From assembly GCA_010093685.1 (NCBI GenBank), contig MU006223.1, positions 826,228 to 890,227 of the forward strand: DNA of 64,000 nt, read 5' to 3'. Shown here in pieces: positions 9,404-19,780 of this stretch. Source of the DNA: Ophiobolus disseminans. Taxonomy: Eukaryota; Ascomycota; Dothideomycetes; Pleosporales; Phaeosphaeriaceae. A program made the translations under genes and the position numbers. The first letter of the stretch is position 1. Each line of letters begins with the position of its first letter. The notes beneath the pieces are model-generated. The model was not told the origin of the DNA. It did not search any database and worked only from the letters and a program-made list of their open reading frames with translations.

Positions 9404-11654
9404 ATGAGCGAAGACTCTATTACAGTAGGTGCAACATAAAGGGCGTTTGGCGCCACAGCTAACGGCCTGCAGATTGCAGTACAGACCGCCGGTTCGGGCA
9501 GCGCGGGAGTTGGTACGTTCACTTCCTTCGCTTCTGATCTTATGTCTTGATGGGTGGGGGCGTGCCTCGCGCATGCTTTGGCGCGCTGCTACTACTCGCG
9601 ACTTGGTTGAAGCGTATCAGGAGTGGCCACAGAGGTCCAATAAGCCACGCGAACAAACCGTTGAGCTGTTCCTCACGGTGTCGTCAGGAAAACTCTATTA
9701 CACTTCGGCGCTAACGTCATTACCAATTATAGGCATGAATGCTGCTTCTCCGCTGCTTGTACTGGCTGAGGACAGACAACAGCAGCATAGCTCCGACTCT
9801 AGTCTCTCTGACTGTCCCGACTCCGACGACGAGGAATCCAGCGCACGCAGTGTTACACAGCAAGGCGGGCTGGGAAAATATGAGGCACCGGGTATCGCAG
9901 TAGCTGCAAGATTCTCTCGAGGCCTACGGGATGCATACGGCCCAGATCTGTGGTTCCAGGTCCTTCCCATAGAGGACGAGGAAGTAGAAAAGATGTACTC
10001 GAGCAAGAAAAACCGGTCGTGTCTTCAAGTCATGCCAGGAAAGGTGTTTTTCGGAGATACAACCCATGAGAAGCTGGGCCCAGTCAAGGTTTGGGGTACA
10101 CTGCGGAAGCTAGCGGTCCTCAAACAGAGTCCTCATCGAATCGGGTGGAGGCTGATACTCTTCAATGATGGCGACTACTCCGACATCAAATTACCCCGTT
10201 CGCTGTCAGGAGACGTCCGTTTGGACTCTACTTTCAGCTTGCTGTGGATGGAAGAATTCGATACTAAACAGACGGATCAGTGGACCGATAGAGTGTCTAC
10301 ATGCATTCGTGTGGCCCTGATCGATGAAGGCTACAGCGAAGCAACCGACTTCAAAACTCGCGTTCGTAAAGACAATCTTCTGGACACAATTCGGACAAAC
10401 CTGGCGAGGCAAAAGAATCCGCTTCCTTCTGCGACTGTCTCTGACAGCGTGATCGCGAAGACGGCCCGCCCTCTGTCTGATGGTCACAACGAGCTTGGCA
10501 ATCAGTCACCAGTTGGCCTCACTGAAGCAAGCGACACCATGGTCAGCCGGCAAACCACACCAAAGGACGTCGCCGGCTCTGAAAACACCCTTGGAAAGCG
10601 CGAGACGCACTTGGCCCCAACCAGTGGCACATCCTCCCCGCTTGCAAAGAGATTGAGGGTCGAGCATCCAGGGACTCCATCCGCTACGAGTCAGCATAGC
10701 GGTCAAGGCGTGGCAGCAGCAACCCGAATCGCTTCCTCATCTTCAAATGAAGTTGAACAGTTCAGCCAGACACCCGCACTGGCCGAGACGCCACCCCCTG
10801 CACTGGGAGGAAAGGCTTTACCTACGACCAGTCAGGGACATGATCCTACAACCGTAGGTACCGACCAGACAAAGGAAGCGGGACTAAAGGCGAAGATTCG
10901 GACTTTGGAGCGCACCAACGCGAACCTGAATGCGAAAGCCAACCGTCAAGAGGACCAGCTTCGCACCCTCAATCAGCAACAAGAGAAGCCGAACGACAGG
11001 ATCCGTGAGCTGAATGACACGGTCCTCGAGCTACAAAACGCGAACGCGAGTTCAGCTATCCGTATCAGTGACCAAAACGAGCAGATCCGAGCGAGAATCA
11101 CGCTGGAGAAGGATCTCAACGACAAGATCCGCACGCTCCAGCAAACGATCAAAGGCCTGAACGTCCACGTCCACACACAAGATCAACAGCTAGCCTCACA
11201 GGTCGAGCACGAAGCAGAGCTGAAAGAGCAAATCGACACGCTCCAGCACACCAACGCCTGCCTCAAAGAACGCAACACCGACCTCGCCGCCGAAAACGAC
11301 GCACTCCTCCTCCAAACCTCCACCCAAACCTTCACCCAAGCCCCCACCCGATCCTCCGCCCCCGACACCGACCCAGACGTCTCCGAGCGCCTCACCCAAG
11401 CCAACGGCGACCTCAAGCGGCGCAACAAGCATCTGCACACGGAGCTCAGCGCCGCCAGCAAGGACAACACGACGCTGCGGCACACCAACGACATGCTCGT
11501 AGACGTCAAGAACGCGCATATCAAGCACTGCCAGCCGGTTATGCTGGAGCGGCTCGAGATGAAGAAGACGCTGCAGGGGAATCAGGGCGAGGAGGCGAAG
11601 AGGCTGGCCGAGTATGAGTATGTGGAGATGTTTGGGCTTACGGTTAAGAAGTAG
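9404..11654 (+). CDS. coiled-coil protein of unknown function
   Basis: I do not recognise the family. The last 640 codons are one open frame. The longest frame begins with GTG, so I prefer an ATG at 9404, in good context (TCAACCATGAGC). Introns are placed at 9425-9472 (gtaggt...gcag) and 9513-9732 (gtacgt...CTAAC...atag), giving an N-terminus MSEDSITIAVQTAGSG joined to MNAASPLLVLAED. A middle region (LWFQVLPIEDEE to LIDEGYSEATDF) looks folded. Next is a Ser/Thr/Pro-rich linker with a basic SPLAKRLR patch (possible nuclear signal). About 200 residues of heptad-rich coiled coil with repeated IRTL and LNDKIR-like units follow. The C-terminus ends AEYEYVEMFGLTVKK. A decayed relative of this C-terminal half lies just downstream. 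An alternative acceptor at 9479 with no second intron is also possible. Confidence 0.6.
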
Positions 11655-11999
11655 ATGGGGATGGGGATGGGATGATATTGGCATTTGTTTTTGGGAATGA
11701 GTAAAGGGATGTATTGGTAATGGCTTGAGGCCTTGGAATGGACCCGGAGTCTGTGACATACGATCATACTACAGTTGGGCCACTGTAGCATGATATGAAC
11801 CGATACAAGCAAAACTATAAAGCACATGTGTTAATCTTGAAAGTGCAAAAGTCTAAGCTCCAGTTTCCCCATCCATTCCGCAAGCTACGTCAACGCAACG
11901 GTTCAATTGGACTTGGTGCAGGGTACACCTCCATCCATGCATATTGTTTTCTCCGACTGCCAAAGCCAAGGACTAAGATGAATTAAACTCAACACTCAT
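11655..11999. other. 3' flank of the coiled-coil gene
   Basis: About 345 bases with no supported gene. Minus-strand frames here are shadows of the upstream gene. Confidence 0.5.
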
Positions 12000-12610
12000 G
12001 CACGCAAACGCGTGCCTCAAGGGACATCATGACAACTTGTCTGACGCCACCGCACAAACCGACCCCCTTGAGCAGGAAAACACTATTCTAATAGCAGAAG
12101 TCAAGCGACAAGACGATATGGGAAACACCATATCTACGCTCAAATACACAGTATGATGTCTCAGAGAACGCGCCCACAACCTCTCGCAAAACAACAAAGC
12201 AGACTTCTACGTCCAAGCATCGACCCTTGAAACCTTAAAACTCCGACCTCAAACACCGGGCTGAACTACTGAAGGATAGGCACATGCGACGCACTTTACG
12301 GCACAGCAGGCTAGCGCGGCGCGCTGGAACATGTTGTGAAATTCAGCGCGAAGCGTAGCACAAGAGGAACATCCTGCTCGAGTGCGTTGCGCCAGGAAAT
12401 TAAGGTACTGTAAGGACTGCGAGATGCGCAAGTTACACTGTGGACCAGTCTTATCGGAGTGATGAGCATTTTGCGAGGTTAAATGTGGGGATGATGTATA
12501 CCGAGCTATTTGGACTGGAAGGTCAACTTGGAAGTGGGGACATGTGCGAGGAACTGGTTCGTTATGAATTATATACGGAAGGTAAGTGGTATAGCAAGCG
12601 TGGAAAGTCT
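12000..12610 (+). pseudogene. decayed relative of the adjacent coiled-coil gene (C-terminal half)
   Basis: On the plus strand, fragments in shifting frames resemble the C-terminal half of the 9404-11654 protein. CLRERAHNLSQNNKADF near 12160 matches CLKERNTDLAAENDALL. CKDCEMRKLHCGPVL near 12415 resembles the HIKHCQPVMLERLEMKK stretch, and HFARLNVGMMYTELFGLEG near 12470 resembles AKRLAEYEYVEMFGLTVKK. The fragments occur in the same order as in the intact gene but with stops and frame changes between them. This suggests a tandem duplicate that has decayed. The similarity is by eye and moderate. Confidence 0.45.
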
Positions 12611-12630
12611 GTCCGGAAGGAATGGCTAGT

Positions 12631-13329
12631 TCAAAAGCCACCAAGACCATCTTCGTCGTCATCGTCCTGCGAGTCCCAACTATGGTCTGTGAAATCCTCA
12701 TCCGACGCCATACCAGCGATCGCCCGTAACTCATCTGCCTGCAGGACTTTCCCCAAGCCGATGGAAAGCTGCAAGTCGTCGGCAAGCGAGTGGTAACTCC
12801 ATTCGTACTCGAGGTCTTCCACGGTATGCGGTTCGCTTGCCGGGCCAACGTGGCACAGCACCTTCATGAGCTCTACAGCGAACACAGTCTCGTTATTCTT
12901 TGCATCTTTCAGGTTGTCAAGACCAGATGCGGAGTCGACGCGCCTCACGTGCATGGGTAAGGGTATCTTAGCTGCCGGGACCTCGGCTATGCGGTCAAGT
13001 TCACTACCAGCGTGCTGGGAAGAGGGGTCCTTCAGGGTTTGAATGCCAGTGACGTAGTAGAGTGGTTGACGTTGTAATGCTGACTTGTGGAGAAACGACT
13101 GTGCTGTTGCTTCGTAGCGGAGGGCGTTGAAAGCAATTCTCGGCTGGGCGAGTGAGCACGTCGTAGAGGATGCGGACTGATGGTCGGACTGTATGCTTGG
13201 TTGATGGCGGTCGGGCTTCGCTGATGTGTTGAAGGAGTGTGTCTCTGCGTGAGCAGGATCGGTGATGAGCTGACCGAGGATGATGGAGCTCGAAGGAAGA
13301 GGTGTTGGGAGGGTGAAGAGTCGAGACAT
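12631..13329 (-). CDS. hypothetical protein, 232 residues
   Basis: This is an intronless frame from a clean ATG (13329) to a stop at 12631. I do not recognise the family. The N-terminal 30 residues, PTPLPSSSIILGQLITDPAH, look structured. A Ser/Thr/His-rich stretch follows, then a likely folded half with FLHKSALQRQPLYYVTGIQTL and DNLKDAKNNETVFAVELMKVL. The C-terminal tail is strongly acidic (DDDDEDGLGGF). There is no signal peptide or membrane segment. It lies head-on against the decayed coiled-coil copy. Coding is favoured by the long ATG-started frame and natural composition, but nothing assigns a role. Confidence 0.55.
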   Translation of the reverse strand: MSRLFTLPTPLPSSSIILGQLITDPAHAETHSFNTSAKPDRHQPSIQSDHQSASSTTCSLAQPRIAFNALRYEATAQSFLHKSALQRQPLYYVTGIQTLKDPSSQHAGSELDRIAEVPAAKIPLPMHVRRVDSASGLDNLKDAKNNETVFAVELMKVLCHVGPASEPHTVEDLEYEWSYHSLADDLQLSIGLGKVLQADELRAIAGMASDEDFTDHSWDSQDDDDEDGLGGF

Positions 13330-14508
13330 GCTGGACGATTGTCAAAGTTGATGTTGATTACGGAAGGTGTATTGTAAGTCGTTCTTGAGGGGTGGAATAG
13401 CGTAGTATATGTATGTTGCAGTAGATTCTATATTCTGGTGAAAGTACGAAGGAATTTGGAGATCGTTCGATCGAAATACGAGCCATTAAGATATACCTCA
13501 GATCTATATCAGCTCATGCTCATACCTTGTGCTATGCCATGTTCGGCAATCGTGCATGTGAACAGCAACCGATATTTGCTATGCGAGAATTCAATTCGGG
13601 ACAAGACTCAACAGCCGCTGCTCGGCTGTCATCGGGTCTCGCAGATGCCCGCTCGATGCGAGACTTGGGCTTCGCTGCCCAACTGTTGCAGGAACACCAC
13701 ACTTCCGGTATCGCCCGCGCGCTTTTATTCGATTGGTGGAGTGTAGCCTGCGCGCATTTTGAAGGCGAGATCCTTGGGCAGCTGGATGAATGTCGGCTGA
13801 CAAGTTGCTTGCGGTGAATCTGAAATGGTTCCATTTTCCCGGTGTCGGTTAGCGATATCCCGGATGTCAAAGAGGTTGAGACAAGCGCCGGCGGAGAAAA
13901 AAATGGTGAAAGAAAAAGCGGCTTCTCAGAACGATTCACTACATACTGGCATTGCAGAGGAGAGGTAGCTGGTTGCGGAAGAGAGGAGTGTGAGAGGATG
14001 TCGAGACGAGCTGCACACTTGTGACGCACCAAGCAGATTACATAAGCATAGTATTTGATATGGAGAATGCCAACGGATTGCGGAGAGGACATGTGTAGGT
14101 CGGATGGAAGTAGATGGGCGGAAGTGAGGAAGTGATGGGGTGCGAGTGGAGCGGAGTGTAGCTTGGCGCTGGGCGACAAGCAGTGGCGCCATGTCAGAGG
14201 GCAGGAGCGATGGGGAAGCGTGTGATTAAATTGACGACGTGCCCGCGATGGCTCAGTCGCGCTTGCCGTCATCCTTCGCTGCCTTGATCCGCGCGTCGTC
14301 CGAATCTCCAACTCGCCTCACTTGAGATGGGCCCGGCCATTGTCCTTTGGCGTGTGGCTGTTGCAGTAGTCGGCAGCGCGCGGAAGGATGACATTGACAC
14401 TGCCACAGCGGGAGCGCGACCCAGCCTGTGCCTGTGCCTGTGCCTTGATGACAGAGTGCATGCCTTGCACATGTAGACGTATCCCCAGCTAATCACCACC
14501 AATTGACC
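13330..14508. other. intergenic region with uncertain open frames
   Basis: About 1.2 kb between the 232-residue gene and the hydrolase. A minus-strand frame (13532-14311, 259 codons) and a plus-strand frame (13527-13817) overlap and neither shows a convincing domain. One segment of the minus frame (EPFQIHRKQLVSRHSS) faintly recalls the start of a BTB fold. I leave it uncalled. The right end should hold the promoter of the hydrolase gene. Confidence 0.35.
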
Positions 14509-17271
14509 ATGGCAGCCACAGGTACCGACAACCCCACGCCGTTCACGCGTCGCCAGCATGCGCTGGCCGACATCCAGTTCGCGTCGGTGGTCGACGACGA
14601 CCTCACCCAGTCAGAGGACGAGACGCCGGAAGAGCGAGACCTCGAGCTGGAGAGCGTGCAGTCGGCAATTGGCATCAGTATCGGGCGACAGCAAACGCGC
14701 TTGACATCCCCGAAGACGCCGGCCGCAGAAAAGGCAGCGGCGCTGGACGAGACCGACGGCGGCATTCTCTTTGATGGCTTTGAAGACCGCATCGAAACGG
14801 CCCCCGAAAGCCCGCCGACACGGCGTATACCGTCAGATCCTGAGACTGCGCACGTGAACACAGTGTCACCACGGCAGGCACCACCCGTCGACGCTCTACC
14901 ACCTGCACGCCTGCCCTCACCTTGGCGGGCAGGACCGAAGACATTCGTGAAGGAGAAGCCCAGCGACCATCGGGCGGTCTTGCGTCAAAACCTACAACCC
15001 GGAAACCGGCCACGTGCGTCTTCAGGCGGCTCAATGGGCGATACTATGCGCAAATACATGACCTTTTCCCTACCCTCGCTCCCCAAAACCTACAAAGACC
15101 TACACTTCTCTCTCCCGAGCTTCTCCGCCCTGTCTCTCGACGGCCAAGCCGCGCCAGACACATCCGACCGTCGAAGACGAGGGACATGTACATCCAGTCC
15201 GAGCTTGGGTGGCATTTCCCAACGCGACGGCGCCCAAAACTCGATGCCACGGCGCAGCGAGCACCCGTCGCAAAGCACCCTTAGCCCACATGCACAATCG
15301 AATACTGCGCCCATAGCCCAGCGTGAGTTCAGCACCGGCAGCGAGTCCACCATCGGGACCCCGACTCTTCGGCCATCCAGCGACCGACCGACGCCTAGAC
15401 TACGCCGTTCCAACTCGGAGGGCTCATTACTTGTATACAGAACCAAGTCGTTTGCGTCCTCACTGGGCGACGACTCGCGGTTCGAGAGCGTACAGGAGCA
15501 GGTCAATAGTAGACTCAAGGCTATCCGAGACAGCTGGCAAGACGCAAACTTCAAATTTCCCAGCCCTACCCTGCCCAATTTTAACTTCAATTACAGGGAC
15601 GACCTGTTTAGAAATCGAAACGGCAGCGTCCCTCCCAAAATACGTGAACAGAATCATGGTACAACCCTCCGCGCTCGAGACCCAGGATCAGCCGCAGCGA
15701 ACAATCCGAGGACGAAGGCGAAGCGCCCGGGCCCAGCGAAAACAGCAGAGAGCGAGACACATCCATTCTTCGCCCACGCTTTGCAGGAGCTGGAGGGTGA
15801 TCTGGTGGTCTTGGGGGGCTACCGTGGATCTGTCCTGCGCTCTGCCGAACCGCCACACCGCCAGCTCTGGGTTCCTATCAAAGCCGGGTTGAACTTGCGT
15901 AAAGTCGATTTGGAGGTGCCTTTCGAAGCCGACGCCGACGAGCACATGGAGGAGACTATCATTTCTAGCGGCATGTTGAAACACATTGGCCCTGTCGACA
16001 TCTCGAAACGCCTATTCAAGCGCCTGCGCGCATGCGACAATGCGAAGACAGGGAAGGTGAGGATTCACGACTATGGCTATGACTGGCGCCTCTCGCCTCA
16101 CTTCCTTGCCCGCCGAATGACCGAGATGCTGGAGTCGCTTCCGTGCAACCAGCCGAATGTGCCTCGTGAGAAGCGTGGCGCGATAATCGTTGCGCACTCC
16201 CTAGGCGGCCTGATTACGCGTCATGTCATCAACAAACGACCCGATCTCGTGGCTGGAGTGGTGTACGCTGGCGTACCTCAGCGATGTATCAATATCCTTG
16301 GACCTTTCCGAAACGGCGATGACGTCCTCTTCTCCTCTCGTGTGCTCACCGCCCAGGTCAACTTCAGCATACGGACATCCTTTGCGCTTCTACCCCTTGA
16401 TGGTAAATGCTTCATAAACAAGTATACAAAGGAGGAGTATCCAATCGACTTCTTCGATCCTAAGACTTGGACCGACTATCGCCTATCGCCCTGTATGGGC
16501 CCAGCTTTGCCACGACCAGACGCGCCAAAAGATAGTACTTTGAGCGTCAGCGGCCTATTCACTGCCATGACTCAGGCGCTCCCTACCTTTCCCAGCCGTA
16601 AATTCAGCATTTCGCGAGGCTCAACAACAAACACCTCGGGCAACAGCTCCTCCGCCAGTGACACCACCAGGGGTGCAGTAGACGTTGCCCGTAACGCTGC
16701 CGACAAGGTCGCTGAAGGCGGGGCAGAAACCGCTGGCATGGGTCCTCAGATGTCCCAGGGCCAGGCTACCTCAACTCAATCCACCTCTGAACTCAACCCG
16801 GCAACAGCAGTCAGCATCCCCTATCCCAAAGCTGTCGAATACCTGACCCGTACCCTCGCTGAAATAAAGCAATTCAAACAAGAGCTCGACCACATACCTG
16901 AACTCACCGCCTCGAACGCTTACCCGCCCATTGCACTCATATACGGCAAAACAACACCCACGGTGTACGGCGCCAAGGTCGAGTCCCGCGAAGCCATTCC
17001 CCGCGCAGATTGCTACGACGAACTCGCCTTCGCTAGCGGCGACGGCGTTGTTCTTGCGCGCGCAGCGATGGTGCCAGATGGATATTCTGTCGTGCGAGGT
17101 GGTGTGGTAAGCAGCGATCGTGGCCACATCACGCTACTGGGCGACTTAGAAGCTGTGGGACGGTGCTTGCATGCTGTTATTCAAGCACGGAAGAGTGGTG
17201 TGGGCATGGGGGAGAAGGCGCAAAAGATTGGAGATGGTTTGGGTATAGAGACGAGACCTTTGGCCGCTTAG
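14509..17271 (+). CDS. LCAT/lipase-like alpha/beta hydrolase, 920 residues
   Basis: An intronless frame. The longest open frame starts at a TTG, so the ATG at 14509 (TTGACCATGGCA) is used. Residues 1-420 are Ser/Pro/Arg-rich and probably disordered. From about residue 425 an alpha/beta hydrolase begins: ELEGDLVVLGGYRGSVLR, then VRIHDYGYDWRLSPHFLA. The nucleophile elbow AHSLGG places the catalytic Ser at about 564, and GVVYAGVPQRCINILGPF follows. This arrangement resembles LCAT/PDAT-type acyltransferases and related lipases. A second low-complexity insert (about 680-770) precedes the C-terminal part carrying the probable acid and His region (SVVRGGVVSSDRGHITLLGD). No signal peptide or transmembrane helix is visible, so a cytosolic or membrane-associated lipid hydrolase is likely. 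Substrate is unknown. Confidence 0.85.
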   Translation: MAATGTDNPTPFTRRQHALADIQFASVVDDDLTQSEDETPEERDLELESVQSAIGISIGRQQTRLTSPKTPAAEKAAALDETDGGILFDGFEDRIETAPESPPTRRIPSDPETAHVNTVSPRQAPPVDALPPARLPSPWRAGPKTFVKEKPSDHRAVLRQNLQPGNRPRASSGGSMGDTMRKYMTFSLPSLPKTYKDLHFSLPSFSALSLDGQAAPDTSDRRRRGTCTSSPSLGGISQRDGAQNSMPRRSEHPSQSTLSPHAQSNTAPIAQREFSTGSESTIGTPTLRPSSDRPTPRLRRSNSEGSLLVYRTKSFASSLGDDSRFESVQEQVNSRLKAIRDSWQDANFKFPSPTLPNFNFNYRDDLFRNRNGSVPPKIREQNHGTTLRARDPGSAAANNPRTKAKRPGPAKTAESETHPFFAHALQELEGDLVVLGGYRGSVLRSAEPPHRQLWVPIKAGLNLRKVDLEVPFEADADEHMEETIISSGMLKHIGPVDISKRLFKRLRACDNAKTGKVRIHDYGYDWRLSPHFLARRMTEMLESLPCNQPNVPREKRGAIIVAHSLGGLITRHVINKRPDLVAGVVYAGVPQRCINILGPFRNGDDVLFSSRVLTAQVNFSIRTSFALLPLDGKCFINKYTKEEYPIDFFDPKTWTDYRLSPCMGPALPRPDAPKDSTLSVSGLFTAMTQALPTFPSRKFSISRGSTTNTSGNSSSASDTTRGAVDVARNAADKVAEGGAETAGMGPQMSQGQATSTQSTSELNPATAVSIPYPKAVEYLTRTLAEIKQFKQELDHIPELTASNAYPPIALIYGKTTPTVYGAKVESREAIPRADCYDELAFASGDGVVLARAAMVPDGYSVVRGGVVSSDRGHITLLGDLEAVGRCLHAVIQARKSGVGMGEKAQKIGDGLGIETRPLAA

Positions 17272-17762
17272 AAAAAAAAGTGTAAGATTAGATTAGACGG
17301 AATCCTATGAATAGATCAACTCCAACCCCTAGTATGTTAATCCTCAATGTATTATAGCATCGCAAACGTCCCAGCAACCAGACTCCCAGACTCCCACTTC
17401 TCATTGATGATGTCACCAAAATTGCCCTAAAGCACCGCGCGTCCCTCTAGGAGCCCTCATCAAGGCGATGATTACTTTTAATCAGCTCAAGTACGGTGTA
17501 GCCACAGGTAATCTGGCTTCATGCAGCAACGGCTGGCTTACTTGTATGGACAAGAGATATTGCAATCTGTGGTTATATGAGTCTAGGTGCTGACGCTACA
17601 GGAATGAATCATGTGCGGGCGTGCACAGACTTGCTATCGAAAGAGTCACATATCGCTAAAAGATTACTTGAGTCACTACGGAAGTCATCGAGAGTATAAA
17701 ACCTCACAACTGCTATATTCCCTCGATCACAACTAAGTTTGCAACCTGCCCTGGCCAACTTA
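17272..17762. other. 3' flank of the hydrolase gene and putative promoter
   Basis: No gene is seen in these 490 bases. A TATAAAA box at 17695-17701 lies 62 bases before an ATG at 17763. Confidence 0.5.
17695..17701 (+). promoter_or_regulatory. TATA box of a candidate small gene
   Basis: A perfect TATAAAA lies 62 bases upstream of the ATG at 17763, within the usual fungal range. Its value depends on whether the candidate gene is real. Confidence 0.35.
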
Positions 17763-18236
17763 ATGTCTCAAGCAAAGACAAGCTACGACATATTAAAATC
17801 CCCAGTAAACTCCAATTGCCGCACATGTTAAGGCTTGTCACCCACTGCATCAGCAAATAAGCAAGAAATCGAACAACTCATGCAGCAACACACTGGTGCG
17901 TTAGCCACGCCACCCACTCACGATCCTCCCAATCCCTTTTCCCATCCCCCACACCTAACACCCCCCACAGCAACCCTCTAATCCTAACTCTCCAGCCCCG
18001 ACCTCACCACCCACAGCACACAACTCGAGATCAGCACAATCCGCCTTCCACTAAAACCCGAACTCCCTTTCTCCGAGCACATTACTCAGAAAGCGAGCAA
18101 TTGGGAACGCAGCACCGATAACGACGGTATAGCGAAGAGATACGTCGCGGTGGTGTTGAGGTATCGACGGGGCTTGGGGCTGAGGATAAACGACCAGGCA
18201 CCGTGCAAGGAGACGGAGATTGAGAGTTATAGGTGA
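17763..18236 (+). CDS. possible small multi-exon gene, structure unresolved
   Basis: A TATA box, an ATG (MSQAKTSYDILKSP), a donor at 17805, and two acceptors with CTAAC/CTAATCC-like sequences suggest a spliced gene. The last stretch (17991-18236) is an open frame of about 81 codons with natural composition and no ATG, including ITQKASNWERSTDN and RYVAVVLRYRRG, ending at TGA 18236. I could not find a set of splice sites that joins the ATG exon to this frame in phase. A 51-residue alternative ending at TAA just after 18050 is in phase but less protein-like. Treat this as a hint of a gene and not a model. Confidence 0.25.
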
Positions 18237-18400
18237 CTTTTGGGGAAGATGGGGGAGGCTGTTAGGAGGGGGGATGGGGAGGGAGATGGGGATATGAGGA
18301 GAGAGAGGGTTGATGAGGGGGTTGAGGGGGTTAGGGGTGGGTAGGGGGGTTGGAAGGAGTAGGAATGGGGGAGAGGTTGAGTGGCGATTAGGTTGGACGC
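18237..18400 (+). repeat. G-rich low-complexity tract
   Basis: An extended purine tract on the plus strand holds many runs of three or more G. From about 18317 to 18349 there are G-runs of 5, 5, 4, 3 and 6 separated by 1-4 bases, which is a strong G-quadruplex pattern. Confidence 0.7.
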
Positions 18401-19198
18401 AGAGGAGGCTGGAGGAGTATGTAGAGCTGGGAAAAGCAGTGTTGGGGACGACATGTCATGATAACTACGGGGTTTGACGATTGATTGAGGCTCGGCATTA
18501 TACTGGATGTGCACGTCACGCTCCAATTCCAACATGCTTGGATCGTTTGACGCCTAGCGCCATACAGACTTCCTCCTCCCCTCCACATTTAAAACACCAT
18601 CCGTCGCTCTCTCCATTTCCTCTCTACACCCCACCGCCAACCGCAAGGAAGGCTCAACTACCAACCGCAAGGGACGTGACCGGTCAACTGCAAAGAAGAT
18701 CGAGCAATCGACTGAAATAAAGGTTGCTGTCGGCGCTAGACTGAAAAGAAAGCGCCGACTAGGCAAAAGTTCTGGATGGGGGTGCCAGGCCCATCGACAA
18801 CAGTTAGAGAGTGTATGATCGGTTAGCTCATACACCTTGGTGCTTGCTTGCGGGTGCCTCGTACGATGGCCTTCGGGCTATCGAGCTTTTTCATTGAGTG
18901 TCTGTCTTTGAAATGGGGCTTGAGGAAGAAGAGGTGGCTGAGGAGTTTTCTTTGGGTGTTTGTGATTGTGGAAGTCTTTGTTATTTGATTGCACCTAGAA
19001 CGACCGGAATTTGTAACATCTTTTGATGTCTAAAGGAATGACTGAATGACCACGAAACACTTGCTCAGCCTCCCGACGTCCAACCAAACTCTTCACCTCG
19101 CACTTGGGTGGCTCCAAAATCTTCTGATTTGATTCTTCTCAACCTGTCAGCACGTTTACTTCCATCACACTGACTACTCCACGTACTCTTTCAAAAGC
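18401..19198. other. intergenic region left of the secreted-peptide gene
   Basis: About 800 bases with short frames only. I see no RNA gene. The right end is the 3' flank of the minus-strand peptide gene. Confidence 0.5.
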
Positions 19199-19423
19199 TT
19201 AGCAGTTACACTTGCAGCAAATGGTCCTGCCACAAGTAATGCAAGGGCAAGCAGTGTCGCATCGAGCCTCGAGATGCGCGCGTTTGATCATGTCAAGCGT
19301 GTGTCCCGCAGGATAGGACACCATTCCACGAGGAGCAAGAGACATGTGGGCCTCGGCAGCTGGGTGGGCGCTGGCAAAGGCCAGAAGACCGAGAATTGGG
19401 AGAGCGACAGAAGTAAATTGCAT
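19199..19423 (-). CDS. small secreted cysteine-rich peptide, 74 residues
   Basis: A 74-residue protein starts at ATG 19423. Residues 1-19 are a clear signal peptide (MQFTSVALPILGLLAFASA, cleavage after ASA). The mature part ends in CDTACPCITCGRTICCKCNC, with eight cysteines in the last 20 residues. A KR pair at about residues 48-49, before AHLEAR, is a likely Kex2 site that would release a peptide of about 25 residues. The pattern suits a fungal antimicrobial peptide, an effector or a metallothionein-like metal binder. The CxC and CC spacing leaves the last option open. A TATATA box lies 100 bases upstream. There is no intron. Confidence 0.75.
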   Translation of the reverse strand: MQFTSVALPILGLLAFASAHPAAEAHMSLAPRGMVSYPAGHTLDMIKRAHLEARCDTACPCITCGRTICCKCNC

Positions 19424-19522
19424 GATTACGTTAAGGTAATTGTTGGGGTTTGGTAATAATCAAGTAGCAAGAGAAGTTGAGATGGCCGTGATGAGAACGA
19501 AAGGTGCTTGAATCGACGGATC

Positions 19523-19528
19523 TATATA
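19523..19528 (-). promoter_or_regulatory. TATA box of the secreted-peptide gene
   Basis: TATATA lies 100 bases upstream of the ATG at 19423 on the minus strand, in an otherwise TATA-poor upstream region. Confidence 0.45.
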
Positions 19529-19780
19529 CTTTACCTTTGCTCTGTCGTTTGGACGTCGCCCTATATTAAGTGAATATCATGCCAACAGCACCTTCAGTGG
19601 AACACTATGTTTACACGACACCGTTACCACATCATAATCTAGGAACAGCTTTTGATTTGAATACATGGTGGGATGATATTTAGTGTAACAGATCTTTTGA
19701 TCAAAACTGCATGTCAGAATTGAACACTATATGGCTACTCTGTTCTGCCCCTGTTCGCCTACCCCCAGGAGTTGGCTGGC

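Noticed and set aside
9404..11654. myosin or kinesin-like motor protein, from the coiled coil
   Set aside because: No motor domain or P-loop is visible. Only the coil is shared.
11755..11800. 5S rRNA start
   Set aside because: ACATACGATCATA resembles the first bases of fungal 5S, but the rest of the molecule does not follow.
13532..14311. 259-codon minus-strand gene (BTB-like start)
   Set aside because: Only EPFQIHRKQLVSRHSS recalls a BTB fold. The rest lacks any domain, and overlapping plus-strand frames are equally long.
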